64,000 nucleotides of DNA from Roseovarius lutimaris (GTDB lineage: Bacteria; Pseudomonadota; Alphaproteobacteria; Rhodobacterales; Rhodobacteraceae): the NCBI RefSeq assembly GCF_900115165.1, contig NZ_FOVP01000002.1, positions 186,001 through 250,000 of the forward strand. The letters are read 5' to 3'. A model generated the notes under the pieces. It was not told the origin of the DNA and ran no database searches. It worked only from the letters and a program-made list of their open reading frames with translations. This document shows, one piece after another, positions 30,381 to 39,794 of the stretch; the stretch's first letter is position 1, and each line of letters starts with the position of its first letter. The translations under genes were made by a program, and so were the position numbers.

Positions 30381-30537
30381 GCGGGCACAGGTAGTCGCGC
30401 CGCCACGCAAGCGCAAACCCAAAACACAAAACCCACACGCGCTTGTGTGTCGAGTTTTAGTGCATGAGCGCCGTGAAACCCCCAGATTCGAGGTGTGAAA
30501 ACCGGCGCTGATGCGCCCCGGATAAAGGAGATATCCC

Positions 30538-30852
30538 ATGTTTAAACGTTTATGCTCCACCGCTCTTATCTTTGGCGCCGCAGCCCTTGCGCCGCCGCAA
30601 CCGGCCGCTGCGCAGGGTCTGAGTTGCTTGCCGCGAGACGCACTTGTTGAGCGGCTGGAAGGTCGATATCGCGAACATCTCGCCGGGGGTGGGCTTCAGA
30701 ATGCGCAACAATTGCTCGAGGTCTGGACCTCGGCTGAAACCGGGACATTCACGGTTTTCATCACCCGGCCCGATGGGGTGAGCTGTATTGTGGCGACCGG
30801 GCAGCATTGGAATGAGGCCACCCAAACCCGGCTTGATGGGGTGGCGGGGTAA
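30538..30852 (+). CDS. Small secreted protein of unknown function
   Basis: This 104-residue protein begins with a signal peptide (MFKRLCSTALIFGAAALA...AAAQG, cleavage near residue 26). The mature part has two cysteines (SCLPRD, VSCIVATG), which may pair in the periplasm, and a VWTSAETGTFTVFITRPDG strand region. AAAGGAG lies 8 bases before the ATG. I do not recognise a function. It precedes ahcY by only 72 bases and may be co-transcribed with it. Confidence 0.75.
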   Translation: MFKRLCSTALIFGAAALAPPQPAAAQGLSCLPRDALVERLEGRYREHLAGGGLQNAQQLLEVWTSAETGTFTVFITRPDGVSCIVATGQHWNEATQTRLDGVAG

Positions 30853-30869
30853 TCGCGCATTGCCCACAA

Positions 30870-30922
30870 GGGGGGTGAGTGGTATCTGGCCTGCAAATTA
30901 GTTATGCAAGGAGCCACCCCCC
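30870..30922 (+). promoter_or_regulatory. Leader hairpin enclosing the ahcY ribosome-binding site
   Basis: GGGGGGTG (30870-30877) pairs perfectly with CACCCCCC (30915-30922), and the second arm ends two bases before the ahcY ATG. The AAGGAG ribosome-binding site (30908-30913) is in the loop against the stem base. Such a fold could control translation of ahcY. I do not see the consensus of known SAH or SAM-SAH riboswitches. Confidence 0.5.
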
Positions 30923-30924
30923 AC

Positions 30925-32313
30925 ATGGCACAGGATTATATCGTCAAGGACATCAACCTCGCGGCCTATGGGCGCAAGGAACTGAATATCGCTGAAACCG
31001 AAATGCCGGGCCTGATGGCGTTGCGTGCCGAATACGGCGAGGCCAAGCCGCTCAAGGGCGCGCGGATCGTGGGCAGCCTGCACATGACGATCCAGACGGC
31101 TGTTCTGATCGAGACGCTGGTTGATCTTGGCGCCGATGTACGCTGGGCCTCGTGCAATATCTTTTCCACGCAGGACCATGCGGCGGCGGCGATTGCTGAA
31201 GGTGGCACGCCGGTTTTCGCAATCAAGGGTCAGAGCCTCGAAGAGCACTGGGATTACCTTGACAAGTCGTTCATGTTCGAGGACGGCCCGAACCTGATCC
31301 TTGATGATGGTGGCGATGCCACGCTCTACGTTCTGCTCGGCGCGCGCGCCGAAGCCGGAGAGGACATCATCCCGGTGCCCACCTCGGAAGAGGAAGAGGC
31401 CATCAAGGCCCAGATCGCCAAGCGCATGGCCGCAAGCCCCGGCTGGTTCACCAAGACCCGAGACCAGATCGTAGGTGTCTCTGAGGAAACCACCACCGGC
31501 GTGCATCGTCTCTATGACCTGCACAAGAAAGGCCAGCTTCCGTTCCCGGCGATCAACGTGAACGACTCTGTGACCAAGTCGAAGTTTGACAACAAATACG
31601 GCTGCAAGGAATCGCTGGTTGACGGCATCCGCCGCGCCACCGACACGATGATGGCGGGCAAGGTTGCCGTGGTCATGGGGTACGGCGATGTTGGCAAAGG
31701 CTCGGCGGCGTCGCTGCGCGGTGCGGGGGCCCGTGTTAAGGTGACCGAGGTCGATCCGATCTGCGCGCTTCAGGCCGCGATGGACGGGTTTGAAGTTGTC
31801 TTGCTGGAAGATGTCGTATCCTCGGCGGATATCTTCATCACCACCACCGGCAACAAGGACGTGATCCGCATCGAGCATATGCGCGAGATGAAGGATATGG
31901 CGATTGTCGGCAACATCGGCCACTTTGATAACGAGATCCAGGTTGCGACCCTCAAGAACCACAAATGGACCAACATCAAAGAACAGGTCGACATGATCGA
32001 GATGCCGAATGGTCATCGTCTTATCCTGTTGTCCGAGGGGCGCTTGCTGAACCTTGGCAATGCCACGGGTCACCCGTCTTTTGTGATGTCGGCCTCGTTC
32101 ACCAACCAGGTTCTGGCACAGATCGAGCTTTGGACCAAAGGCGACCAGTACAAGAACGACGTCTACATCCTGCCCAAGCATCTTGATGAAAAGGTTGCGC
32201 GCCTTCACCTCGACCGGATTGGCGTCAAGCTGACCAAGATGGATGCCGAGCAGGCGGCCTATATCGGCGTCTCGCCGGATGGCCCGTTCAAGCCCGAGCA
32301 TTACCGTTATTGA
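30925..32313 (+). CDS. ahcY: S-adenosyl-L-homocysteine hydrolase
   Basis: AhcY reversibly cleaves SAH to homocysteine and adenosine, removing the inhibitor left by methyltransferases. The 462-residue protein has the [13 protein letters not shown] substrate-site region, the catalytic lysine/aspartate region, the NAD motif [14 protein letters not shown] and the C-terminal KPEHYRY. I chose the ATG at 30925 ([13 protein letters not shown]), which has AAGGAG 11 bases upstream, over one seven codons earlier that overlaps that site. Confidence 0.98.
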   Translation: MAQDYIVKDINLAAYGRKELNIAETEMPGLMALRAEYGEAKPLKGARIVGSLHMTIQTAVLIETLVDLGADVRWASCNIFSTQDHAAAAIAEGGTPVFAIKGQSLEEHWDYLDKSFMFEDGPNLILDDGGDATLYVLLGARAEAGEDIIPVPTSEEEEAIKAQIAKRMAASPGWFTKTRDQIVGVSEETTTGVHRLYDLHKKGQLPFPAINVNDSVTKSKFDNKYGCKESLVDGIRRATDTMMAGKVAVVMGYGDVGKGSAASLRGAGARVKVTEVDPICALQAAMDGFEVVLLEDVVSSADIFITTTGNKDVIRIEHMREMKDMAIVGNIGHFDNEIQVATLKNHKWTNIKEQVDMIEMPNGHRLILLSEGRLLNLGNATGHPSFVMSASFTNQVLAQIELWTKGDQYKNDVYILPKHLDEKVARLHLDRIGVKLTKMDAEQAAYIGVSPDGPFKPEHYRY

Positions 32314-32335
32314 TCACGCAAATGCCTATGGTGAG

Positions 32336-32368
32336 CGCCCGTTGACCGGTTGGTTGGCGGGCGTTTTT
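32336..32368 (+). terminator. Rho-independent terminator after ahcY
   Basis: A CGCCCG/CGGGCG stem with a 16-nt loop is followed by five T residues, 23 bases past the ahcY stop. Confidence 0.8.
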
Positions 32369-32511
32369 CGTATGCATTGCGCCTAAGGGGAGAGTTCGGA
32401 AAATTTTCCCTTTGTGCGGATAAAGTCTGTCGTTATCGTGCCCAAAGCTTCGGTATCGGGGCATGGAGAAATGATAAGCGGCCAAAGCGCCGAAAATCTG
32501 GGAGAGATTTG

Positions 32512-32853
32512 ATGGGAAAGCGTGACGATTTGATTGCTCAATATGCGGATGACCTGCGCAACAAGTGCGGGATGCAGCCGGATATGGGCCTGTTGACCAA
32601 GGTGACAATCGGCTGTGGGCCGGCGATCTATAACGCCGATGCCTCGACAGTGGCTGGTAGCCAGCCAGGAGAGATTGAAACGGTCAAGAACAATTTCCTG
32701 ATCAAGAAACTGGGCCTTGCCGATGGTCCGCAGCTGGATGATGCGATTGCTCAGGTGATCGAGGTTTACGGCAAATCCGAGCGCAACAAATACCGTGCGG
32801 TCGTCTATTACATGCTGACCAAACATTTCGGCAAAGAGGCGGTCTACGGATAA
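32512..32853 (+). CDS. DUF2853 family protein
   Basis: This 113-residue soluble protein matches the DUF2853 family, with its typical KVTIGCGPAIYNADASTVAG and an all-helical C-terminus ending in NKYRAVVYYMLTKHFGK. No catalytic function is established for the family. GGGAGAG precedes the ATG. It stands alone between two terminators. Confidence 0.88.
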   Translation: MGKRDDLIAQYADDLRNKCGMQPDMGLLTKVTIGCGPAIYNADASTVAGSQPGEIETVKNNFLIKKLGLADGPQLDDAIAQVIEVYGKSERNKYRAVVYYMLTKHFGKEAVYG

Positions 32854-32878
32854 GCAGGACCACATCCATGTGTTAAAG

Positions 32879-32905
32879 CGCCTGCCCGATGCGGCGGGCG
32901 TTTTT
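32879..32905 (+). terminator. Rho-independent terminator after the DUF2853 gene
   Basis: CGCCTGCC pairs with GGCGGGCG (one G-T wobble) around a 6-nt loop and is followed by TTTTT, 26 bases beyond the stop. Confidence 0.85.
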
Positions 32906-33070
32906 CATTTGTGCGCGGTACGCTGCTGCGGCGCTGTCAATTTGAACTAGTTTTGCGCTATTCGGTGTTTGGAAAATGGGCGAGGGTGGCGTAGAAAGAG
33001 AGTGTTCGCGCCAGTAAGGCCGATACCTAATTCAGTTACACGTGTGGTGCTTTGGGAGCACGTGGGGTGA

Positions 33071-33110
33071 CGGAGGGTGTTGGCATTCTGGTCAACACCC
33101 TCCGTTTTAT
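33071..33110 (+). terminator. Strong plus-strand terminator with no gene before it
   Basis: A perfect 12-bp stem CGGAGGGTGTTG/CAACACCCTCCG with a 10-nt loop is followed by TTTTAT. The previous plus-strand gene already ends in its own terminator at 32905, and the T tract points away from the EVE gene, so this hairpin must end some other plus-strand transcript of up to ~165 bases. A small RNA is the obvious candidate. Confidence 0.8.
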
Positions 33111-33125
33111 CTTCAGGGCTGTGAT

Positions 33126-33545
33126 CTAGGGTGTAAGCCCTGCGAGATCGCAGATGATGCGCCATTCCTCTTCGGTCACCGGCTGAACCGACAGGCGCGA
33201 GTTTTTCACCAGAACCATATCGGCAAGGCGTGGATCGGCCTTGATCATGTCCAGAGTGACCGGCGTTTTCGCGCCCTCGATGGCCTTGATATCCACACAG
33301 TCCCACCGCGGATCGTCGGCCTTGCTATCGGGGTGAGAGGTGGCGATCACCTCGACACTGCCGACAACCGCCTTTTCCTTTTGGCTGTGGTAGAAAAAAC
33401 CGCGATCACCAAGCGCCATTTCACGCATGAAGTTGCGCGCCTGATAGTTGCGCACGCCATCCCATTCCTCGCCTGCGTCGCCCTTGGCGATCTGGTCTTG
33501 CCAGCCCCAGGTCGAGGGCTCGGATTTGAACAGCCAATAGCGCAT
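33126..33545 (-). CDS. EVE domain-containing protein
   Basis: This 139-residue protein is a single EVE (PUA-like) domain, beginning MRYWLFKSEPSTWGW and containing WDGVRNYQARNFMREM and GDRGFFYHS. EVE domains bind modified nucleobases in DNA or RNA; the specific ligand here is unknown. It closes the tsaD-gpsA-yciI-EVE run, three bases after the YciI gene. Confidence 0.93.
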   Translation of the reverse strand: MRYWLFKSEPSTWGWQDQIAKGDAGEEWDGVRNYQARNFMREMALGDRGFFYHSQKEKAVVGSVEVIATSHPDSKADDPRWDCVDIKAIEGAKTPVTLDMIKADPRLADMVLVKNSRLSVQPVTEEEWRIICDLAGLTP

Positions 33546-33548
33546 ATT

Positions 33549-33821
33549 TTAGATGACTTTCTTCCACGGAATCAATTCAACGCCTGAAAACAGCCCGGCC
33601 TTGGCGTAGGGGTCATTTTCGGCCCAGTCCCTGGCGGCTTGCATGTCCTCGACGTCAAGAATGACCAGCGAGCCGATCATGCCGCCGTCATCATCCAGAA
33701 GCGGGCCGGCCTGACTTACCACACCGGTGGATTTGAGATAGGCGATATGCGTGTCGCGGTTATCAAGGCGGGTTTGCAGGGCACCGGGTTTGTCACGGGC
33801 AATCAGGGCAATCAGCATCAT
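33549..33821 (-). CDS. YciI-like protein
   Basis: This 90-residue ferredoxin-like-fold protein of the YciI/YCII family has a conserved active-site-like His/Asp pair ([10 protein letters not shown] and [10 protein letters not shown]). Its function is unknown. The ATG overlaps the gpsA stop (ATGA), showing coupled translation. Confidence 0.9.
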   Translation of the reverse strand: MMLIALIARDKPGALQTRLDNRDTHIAYLKSTGVVSQAGPLLDDDGGMIGSLVILDVEDMQAARDWAENDPYAKAGLFSGVELIPWKKVI

Positions 33822-34774
33822 TCTTCCTTCAATGGTCTGGAGAGCAGCATATCCATAGCCTGATCGACGCGCAATTCACCATTGACCAAAGCGGTCACGG
33901 CATGGGTGATCGGCATATCAATCTTCATCGCTGTGGCGCGGGCAAGAACCGCGTGCGCGGTTGCGGCGCCTTCGACCGTGACGGCTGGGTCAAACCCGGT
34001 GCCCTCGCCGATACTCAGACCAAAGCGGTAATTACGCGACTGATCCGAGGTACAGGTAAGCGCGAGATCGCCAAACCCGGAAAGCCCGGCAAGGGTGTCT
34101 GGGTGAGCCCCAAGTGCCCGCGCAAAACGGTTCATTTCGGCAAACCCCCGCGTCATCAAGGCGGCGCGTGCGCTTTCACCAAGCCCGGCGCCGATGACCG
34201 CACCGCAAGCAATCGCGATCACGTTCTTGAGGGCGCCGCCCAGCTCTGCGCCGGTGGTGTCAGTGGTGCGATAAAGCCGCAGATTGGGGGTGGTCAGCGC
34301 CGATTGAAGCGCCTTGCCGGTGCCCTCATCCGCACAGGCCAGCGTTAGCGCGGTCGGCAGGCCAAGTGCGATATCGCGGGCAAAGCTTGGCCCGGTGAGA
34401 ATGGCGGCATTTGATCCAGGGCAAGCCTGGGCAATAAGCGCGGTCGGCCCAAGCCCTGTTGCCAGATCGACCCCCTTGCAACAGGCCACCAGCGGACGAT
34501 TATCAAGAGCCGCCGCAAAATCTTCCAGAAAGCCGCCCAGTTTTTGCATCGGAATGGCCAGCAGACAGGGTTGCCTGCCCGCCGCCAGCGGCCCGCTGGT
34601 CAGCGTGATGCGCTCTGGCAGATCTATGCCGGGCAGGCGTCGCGCATTCTCGCGGGTGGCGCGCATTTCGGCGGCGTGCCCCGCGTCGCGTGCCCAAAGC
34701 GTTACCGGCGCAATCTTGGCCAGCGAGACCGCCAATGCGGTGCCAAAGGCCCCTGCGCCACAAACGGTAATCAT
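33818..34774 (-). CDS. gpsA: Glycerol-3-phosphate dehydrogenase [NAD(P)+]
   Basis: GpsA reduces dihydroxyacetone phosphate to sn-glycerol-3-phosphate for phospholipid synthesis. The 318-residue protein shows [14 protein letters not shown] (NAD binding), [24 protein letters not shown] and the catalytic lysine in [12 protein letters not shown]. It overlaps tsaD and yciI by four bases each. Confidence 0.96.
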   Translation of the reverse strand: MITVCGAGAFGTALAVSLAKIAPVTLWARDAGHAAEMRATRENARRLPGIDLPERITLTSGPLAAGRQPCLLAIPMQKLGGFLEDFAAALDNRPLVACCKGVDLATGLGPTALIAQACPGSNAAILTGPSFARDIALGLPTALTLACADEGTGKALQSALTTPNLRLYRTTDTTGAELGGALKNVIAIACGAVIGAGLGESARAALMTRGFAEMNRFARALGAHPDTLAGLSGFGDLALTCTSDQSRNYRFGLSIGEGTGFDPAVTVEGAATAHAVLARATAMKIDMPITHAVTALVNGELRVDQAMDMLLSRPLKEE

Positions 34775-35868
34775 GCCTTGGCCCCCTTTTTGCCGCTGCC
34801 AAGCATCGCCGGGCTGGTGCGATCCAGCGGCCAGCGGGGCCGGGCGGCCAATGTCATGTCATCGTGGTGCCCGGTCATGAATAGCTCGGCCCCCGCATAG
34901 GCGATCATCGCCGCATTATCGGTGCAAAGCGCCAGCGGCGGCGCGATAAAGCGCGCGCTGACCTCTGCGGCGGTCCGTTCAAGACCGGCGCGAATACTTG
35001 CATTGGCGGCAACGCCCCCGGCCACGGCCAGGACTGGCGTGGCGGGATTTTCCGCGAGATAGGCGACAAGGGCGCGGGCGGTCTTTTGGGCCAGCACATC
35101 GCTTACCGCCGCCTGAAACCCGGCGCAAAGATCGGCGCGATCCTGCGGGGTTAGCCCCGATTTTTCGGCAATCACCTGATCGCGGGCGCGCAGAAGCGCG
35201 GTTTTAAGCCCCGAGAACGACAGATCACAACCAGGACGATCCAATAGCGGGCGGGGAAAGCGAAAGCGTTTGGCATCGCCTTTGCGCGCTTCGTGCTCAA
35301 CCGCCGGGCCGCCGGGTTGCGGCAGACCCAAAAGCCGCGCTGTCTTGTCAAATGCCTCGCCGGGGGCGTCGTCGATGGTGCCGCCAAGCCGGGTAAAATC
35401 ATCCGGGCCACGCACGATCAGAAACTGGCAATGCCCGCCCGAGACAAGCAACATCAGGTAAGGATAGGCAATTTGATCAGTAAGGCGCGGTGTCAGGGCG
35501 TGCCCGGCCAGATGGTTCACGCCGATCAGCGGCAGGTTCGCGCCCGCCGCGATCCCCTTGGCGCACATCACCCCCGCGATCACCCCGCCGATAAGGCCCG
35601 GCCCGGCGGTGACCGCCACCGCGTCAAGATCGCGCAGGGCGACACCGGATTGCGCAAGCGCGTCGCGCACGCACAAATCAAGCTTTTCGGTATGGGCACG
35701 GGCGGCAATTTCGGGCACCACGCCGCCAAAATCGGAATGCAGCGCGGTTTGACCGAACACAACAGAGGACAGGATTTCAGCCGCGCCCGTGGTTGGAATG
35801 CGTAAAATTGCGGCGGCGGTGTCGTCGCAGCTGCTTTCGAGGCCCAGAAGGATCAACGGCTGTGTCAT
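34771..35868 (-). CDS. tsaD: tRNA N6-threonylcarbamoyladenosine synthase catalytic subunit TsaD
   Basis: TsaD transfers the threonylcarbamoyl group to A37 of ANN-decoding tRNAs. The 365-residue protein begins [20 protein letters not shown], has the iron-binding HLAGH motif, and the ASKHA nucleotide-binding GGHCQF and [11 protein letters not shown] stretches. I chose the start at 35868; the open frame continues upstream only through sequence antisense to hemD. It diverges from hemD across 72 bases. Confidence 0.96.
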   Translation of the reverse strand: MTQPLILLGLESSCDDTAAAILRIPTTGAAEILSSVVFGQTALHSDFGGVVPEIAARAHTEKLDLCVRDALAQSGVALRDLDAVAVTAGPGLIGGVIAGVMCAKGIAAGANLPLIGVNHLAGHALTPRLTDQIAYPYLMLLVSGGHCQFLIVRGPDDFTRLGGTIDDAPGEAFDKTARLLGLPQPGGPAVEHEARKGDAKRFRFPRPLLDRPGCDLSFSGLKTALLRARDQVIAEKSGLTPQDRADLCAGFQAAVSDVLAQKTARALVAYLAENPATPVLAVAGGVAANASIRAGLERTAAEVSARFIAPPLALCTDNAAMIAYAGAELFMTGHHDDMTLAARPRWPLDRTSPAMLGSGKKGAKA

Positions 35869-35940
35869 AATCCTGCCCGTTGCGTGATGGTTGCGAGGCA
35901 GGTAACACCTTATCTCGCAGGCAACAACTCTGGACAGTGG

Positions 35941-36666
35941 ATGACCGTGACGATCCTGATCACCCGGCCCGACCCCGCCGCGACACGCTTTGCCGATCAG
36001 GTCACGGCGTGTCTTGGGGATAAGGTTGCGACGCTCTGCGCGCCGCTGATGCGGATCGAATATGGCGGGGCGTTGCCGGATATTGGTGGTGATGAGGTGC
36101 TGATCTTTACCTCGCTCCATGGCGTGGCCGGGTTCTGTCGCCTGACCGCGCGGCGCGATTTTACCTGTTACGCTGTGGGCGATGCCACCGCCGAGGCGGC
36201 AAACCGTGCCGGGCTGCGCGCGATTTCGGCGGGCGGTGATGCAGGCGCTCTTTTGGCGCGGATCGCGGCGGATGGGGCCAGGGGCCCGTTTTTGCACCTG
36301 CGCGGCGAATATGTGGCGGCGGATATTGCCGCCGCCCTGCGGGATCAGGGCCATGAGGCGCGACAGGCCGTCGTCTATGAACAGGTCGATGCGAGCCTGA
36401 ACGATCAGGCGCTGGCGCTTTTGGCCGGAGAGGCGCCGGTGATCGTGCCGCTGATGTCACCGCGCAGCGCGCAGGTGTTTTTTGCGGAGGCCCAGGGCGC
36501 GGTGGCGCCGATCCTTGTCGCGGCGATAAGTAGCAATGCTGCCGACGCGGTGCCCCCTGGCAAGACCAAAGTGGTTGAAATCGCGCAAACCCCTGACGCG
36601 AGGGGTGTTTTGAATGTGCTGTGCAATCTGGTCAAGCGGCTTGAGGGTGGAAACCCCGCGCAGTAA
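35941..36666 (+). CDS. hemD: Uroporphyrinogen-III synthase
   Basis: HemD cyclises hydroxymethylbilane to uroporphyrinogen III in heme synthesis. The sequence is poorly conserved in general; here the start [17 protein letters not shown], the central [10 protein letters not shown] and [12 protein letters not shown], and [12 protein letters not shown] fit the family. The 241-residue length is right. Position next to tsaD and before mic60-hemY is the standard alphaproteobacterial order and supports the call. Confidence 0.9.
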   Translation: MTVTILITRPDPAATRFADQVTACLGDKVATLCAPLMRIEYGGALPDIGGDEVLIFTSLHGVAGFCRLTARRDFTCYAVGDATAEAANRAGLRAISAGGDAGALLARIAADGARGPFLHLRGEYVAADIAAALRDQGHEARQAVVYEQVDASLNDQALALLAGEAPVIVPLMSPRSAQVFFAEAQGAVAPILVAAISSNAADAVPPGKTKVVEIAQTPDARGVLNVLCNLVKRLEGGNPAQ

Positions 36667-36714
36667 GGTCAGATTCAAAGATGTGGATCACAAGATTCGA
36701 AAAGGTGGTGTAAC

Positions 36715-37962
36715 GTGGCTGAGAAAAAGAAAACATCAAAGGATCGGGCCGGTGCAGATGAGGCATCGCAAAGCACCGATACCACAGCAGATGTTCAGCC
36801 CACCTTCGCGCATGCAGCCTTGGATGAAGAGACCACGCCCGAGACCGCCGACAACAGCGCCGCCAAGCAAAGCGATGATGATGCTTCAGAGGACATGACC
36901 GCGACCGTCGCGGAAGATACCTCAGACGACATCCCCTCGGATGAGGGCACCGCCGCACATGACGACACAGACGACAGCGCCGAGGAAAGCCCGGCAATGC
37001 AACCATCGCCGATGGTCACCACCGAACAGGTCGTGGTGCGAGAGGGCGGGTTCTGGTCGATGGTTCTTGGCGGGATCGTCGCGGCGGGTGTCGGGGCTCT
37101 GGCTGCACCCTATGTGCTGCCACAGGCCTGGTTTGAAAACGGCGATAGCGCGCTTGAGACGCGAATTGAACAGGGGCTTGGCGCGCAGGATCAGCGGATC
37201 AACGCCCTCAATGCGCAAATTGACGGGCTGACCGTGCCGCCTGATCGCGCTGACGAAATCAACGGGCTTGGTGAAACGCTGACCGCGCTGACCGGCCAGA
37301 TCTCGGGGCTTGAAGAGCGGATAAGCGCCCTTGAAAGCCGCCCGCTTGCCCCGTCTGGCGGTGGCGCCCCGGCCGCCGAGCTTGAGGAATTGCGCAGAGC
37401 GATTGAGGCGCAAAGTACAGAGATTGAAGCGCTGAGCGCCGAAGCGCTGGCGCGGGAATCTGCCGCGCAGCAAGGCGCAATCGCGACGCTGCGCCGGGCG
37501 GCAATGACGCGCATTCTGACCGCGCTTGATACCGGTAGCGATTTCGCCCCGGCACTGGCCGATCTGCGGGATACCGGCGCCGAAGTGCCCGACGCGCTTG
37601 CCGATGTGGCCGACACCGGCGTGCCGACACTGCCCGCCCTGATCGAGCGCTTTCCTGCGGCGGCGCGCTCCGCCCTGGCGGCGGCGCGGGTAGAAAGCGG
37701 TCAGGGCACAGCGGGCATCGGCAGTTTCTTTAAAAATCAACTTGGCGTGCGGTCTCTTTTGCCGCGCGAGGGGGATAACCCCGACGCGGTCCTGTCGCGG
37801 ATCGAGGCGGCTGTTGGTGACGGGCGGCTAAGCGATGCCCTGGCCGAAATCGAACTCCTGCCCGATGTGGCACAAAACAAGCTGAGTGATTGGGCCGCAC
37901 AAGTCACGCGCCGCAAAGAGGCCGTTGCCGCCGCCGAGGCGCTGGCCGATACATTGAATTAA
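36715..37962 (+). CDS. Mic60/mitofilin-like inner-membrane protein
   Basis: This 415-residue protein has a ~110-residue acidic, Thr/Ala/Asp-rich N-terminal tail, one transmembrane helix (residues ~113-134), a coiled-coil stretch with repeated LEERISALES-type heptads (~145-240) and a C-terminal mitofilin-like domain. Alphaproteobacterial Mic60 shapes intracytoplasmic membranes and is typically encoded between hemD and hemY, as here. The start is GTG at 36715 with AAGGTGG upstream. Confidence 0.85.
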   Translation: MAEKKKTSKDRAGADEASQSTDTTADVQPTFAHAALDEETTPETADNSAAKQSDDDASEDMTATVAEDTSDDIPSDEGTAAHDDTDDSAEESPAMQPSPMVTTEQVVVREGGFWSMVLGGIVAAGVGALAAPYVLPQAWFENGDSALETRIEQGLGAQDQRINALNAQIDGLTVPPDRADEINGLGETLTALTGQISGLEERISALESRPLAPSGGGAPAAELEELRRAIEAQSTEIEALSAEALARESAAQQGAIATLRRAAMTRILTALDTGSDFAPALADLRDTGAEVPDALADVADTGVPTLPALIERFPAAARSALAAARVESGQGTAGIGSFFKNQLGVRSLLPREGDNPDAVLSRIEAAVGDGRLSDALAEIELLPDVAQNKLSDWAAQVTRRKEAVAAAEALADTLN

Positions 37963-37981
37963 GTTAGAAAAGGCGGGCGTC

Positions 37982-39454
37982 ATGCTTTGGTCGATTATCA
38001 AGATTGTAGTTTTCATCGCGCTTGTCGCCGCCGCGACCCTTGGGGCAAGTTATCTTCTGGAGCTTGACGGCGGTGTGCGCATCGTGATGGCCGGGTTCGA
38101 GATCAACCTGACACCACTCAAGGCGGTGATGGCGCTGGTGATTCTGGTGCTGACGATCTGGCTTTTCATGAAGCTGGCGGGCATACTTGTTGCGGTTCTG
38201 AAATTCATCAACGGCGATGAAACCGCCTTGTCGCGACATTTTGACCGCAACCGCCAGGAAAAAGGCTATCGTGCGTTGTCCGAGGGGCTGCTTGCGCTTG
38301 CCTCGGGTGAGGGCGATGTCGCCATGAGCAAAGCCGCGCGCGCCGAGAAATACCTGAGAAAACCTGCGCTGACCAACCTGATAACCGCACAGGCCGCCGA
38401 AATGTCAGGCGATCGCCGCAAGGCCGAAGAAGTCTACAAGCGGTTGTTGCAAAATGACAAAACCCGCTTTGTCGGGGTGCGTGGCATCCTGCGCCAAAAG
38501 CTTGCCGAGGGCGACACCGAGACCGCCCTCAAGCTTGCACAGACCGCCTTTTCGCTTAAACCCCGCCACGCGGAGGTGCAGGATACGCTGCTGGAATTGC
38601 AGGCCCAGAAATCCGATTGGAAGGGCGCGCGCGAGACCCTGAATGCCAAGCTGAAATATGGCAGCCTGCCGCGCGATGTACATAAACGCCGGGACGCGGT
38701 TCTTGCCCTGTCCGAGGCGCGCGATGTGCTTGACGAGGGCAAGAGCATAGAGGCGCGCGAGGCCGCGATCGAGGCCAACAAGCTCTCGCCAGACCTTATC
38801 CCGGCGGCGGTTCTGGCGGCGCGTGGCTATATCGAGCAGGGCAACAAACGCCATGCGCTCCGTGTGCTGAACAAGGCCTGGGTTGTGCATCCGCATCCTG
38901 ACCTTGCGGCGGCCTTTGCCGCGATCGAGCCTGATGAGACCCCGCAACAGCGGCTGAAGCGGTTTGGCAAGCTGCTCAAGGTGCATCCCGAAAATCGCGA
39001 AACCATGCTTCTCAAGGCAGAGCTTAACATCGCCGCCGAGGATTTCCCCGGTGCGCGTCGCGCGCTTGGCGATCTGGCCGAGGTTGAGCCCGATGCCCGC
39101 GCACTGACCATCATGGCGGCGATCGAGCGTGGCGAAGGCGCCCCGGATGCGGTTGTCAAAGGCTGGCTGGCGCGCGCCCTTTCGGCGCCACGCGGGCCGC
39201 AATGGGTTTGCGACAAATGCCATCACATCCACGCCGAATGGGTGCCTGCCTGTGAAAATTGTCACTCGTTTGACACCCTGAGCTGGACCGCGCCGCCCAA
39301 TACCATGATGACAACGCCCACCGGGCTTGAAATGTTGCCGCTGATCGTGGGCGCCCTTGACGACCAAGAGCCCGATACGCCCGAAGAAGACGACGATACC
39401 GTGCTGGACGCCGAGATTGTCGAAGAGGGCGAAGAGGAAAAGCCCGAAAAATAG
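37982..39454 (+). CDS. HemY-like membrane protein with TPR repeats and C-terminal zinc ribbon
   Basis: This 490-residue protein starts with two transmembrane helices (~5-25 and ~43-67), the HemY_N domain, then TPR-like helical repeats. Near the C-terminus a Cys4 cluster (C410, C413, C424, C427; CDKC and CENC) looks like a zinc ribbon, as in LapB/YciM rubredoxin-type domains. An acidic tail follows. It is not the protoporphyrinogen oxidase also called HemY. The role in heme or envelope homeostasis is unproven. Confidence 0.88.
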   Translation: MLWSIIKIVVFIALVAAATLGASYLLELDGGVRIVMAGFEINLTPLKAVMALVILVLTIWLFMKLAGILVAVLKFINGDETALSRHFDRNRQEKGYRALSEGLLALASGEGDVAMSKAARAEKYLRKPALTNLITAQAAEMSGDRRKAEEVYKRLLQNDKTRFVGVRGILRQKLAEGDTETALKLAQTAFSLKPRHAEVQDTLLELQAQKSDWKGARETLNAKLKYGSLPRDVHKRRDAVLALSEARDVLDEGKSIEAREAAIEANKLSPDLIPAAVLAARGYIEQGNKRHALRVLNKAWVVHPHPDLAAAFAAIEPDETPQQRLKRFGKLLKVHPENRETMLLKAELNIAAEDFPGARRALGDLAEVEPDARALTIMAAIERGEGAPDAVVKGWLARALSAPRGPQWVCDKCHHIHAEWVPACENCHSFDTLSWTAPPNTMMTTPTGLEMLPLIVGALDDQEPDTPEEDDDTVLDAEIVEEGEEEKPEK

Positions 39455-39778
39455 CTTCCCCGTTTTTCGCAGAGCGGTTGTAGGTCAGCTGGTAGAGCAC
39501 GTGATGCGTAGTAAGTGCTCATTCAATTTCGAGAATTGCACGGGTTCATATCCGCGCGATCCATTGGGCCGTAGGACGGGATATGCCCATATGTGATCCA
39601 GTTTGCCGCGGCTTGCCACGAATACCCGAATTGGTGCAGCGCGACGCATAGTTCCCTGAACGATTTTTTCTATTCCCGCACACTCCTTGCTGACAAGCAA
39701 GATCTCGTGCCAAGTCGGGAGATCGCCATTTTTCTAGGGAATGTTGTGAGGTTCCGTACCAGCCTTGTGCGGAAAAAA
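39455..39778 (+). other. Intergenic region between hemY and the island
   Basis: No gene is convincing here. It contains the tRNA-like relic described separately (39474-39557). The rest has frequent stops in all frames and lower GC than the flanking hemY. Confidence 0.5.
39474..39557 (+). pseudogene. Degenerate tRNA-like sequence
   Basis: The stretch TCAGCTGGTAGAGCA (39485-39499) is a perfect tRNA D-arm core preceded by a 7-base acceptor-like GCGGTTG and TA. A variable-arm-like hairpin CAATT-TCGAG-AATTG (39524-39538) and a T-loop-like GGTTCATATCC follow. But the anticodon stem does not pair, the T stem is broken and no complement of the acceptor follows. I see a decayed class II tRNA or hybrid remnant just outside the island's left end. 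Confidence 0.4.
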
Positions 39779-39794
39779 TGGTGCCTCAAGAGGG
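39779..39794 (+). repeat. Left attachment site (attL) of the island
   Basis: TGGTGCCTCAAGAGGG is identical to 49200-49215, which forms the 3' end of the intact tRNA-Thr gene. The bases on either side differ, so the core is exactly 16 bp. A displaced tRNA 3' end is the standard trace of integration by a tyrosine recombinase. Confidence 0.92.

Noticed and set aside
30853-30924. SAH or SAM-SAH riboswitch before ahcY
   Set aside because: The conserved cores of those riboswitches are not seen; only a simple hairpin is supported.
30898-32301. A 467-codon minus-strand open frame opposite ahcY
   Set aside because: It is a complement shadow of ahcY, with typical His/Arg-rich composition.
37982-39454. 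Protoporphyrinogen oxidase (the other enzyme called HemY)
   Set aside because: There is no FAD-binding GxGxxG start; instead it has two membrane helices, TPR-like repeats and a zinc ribbon.
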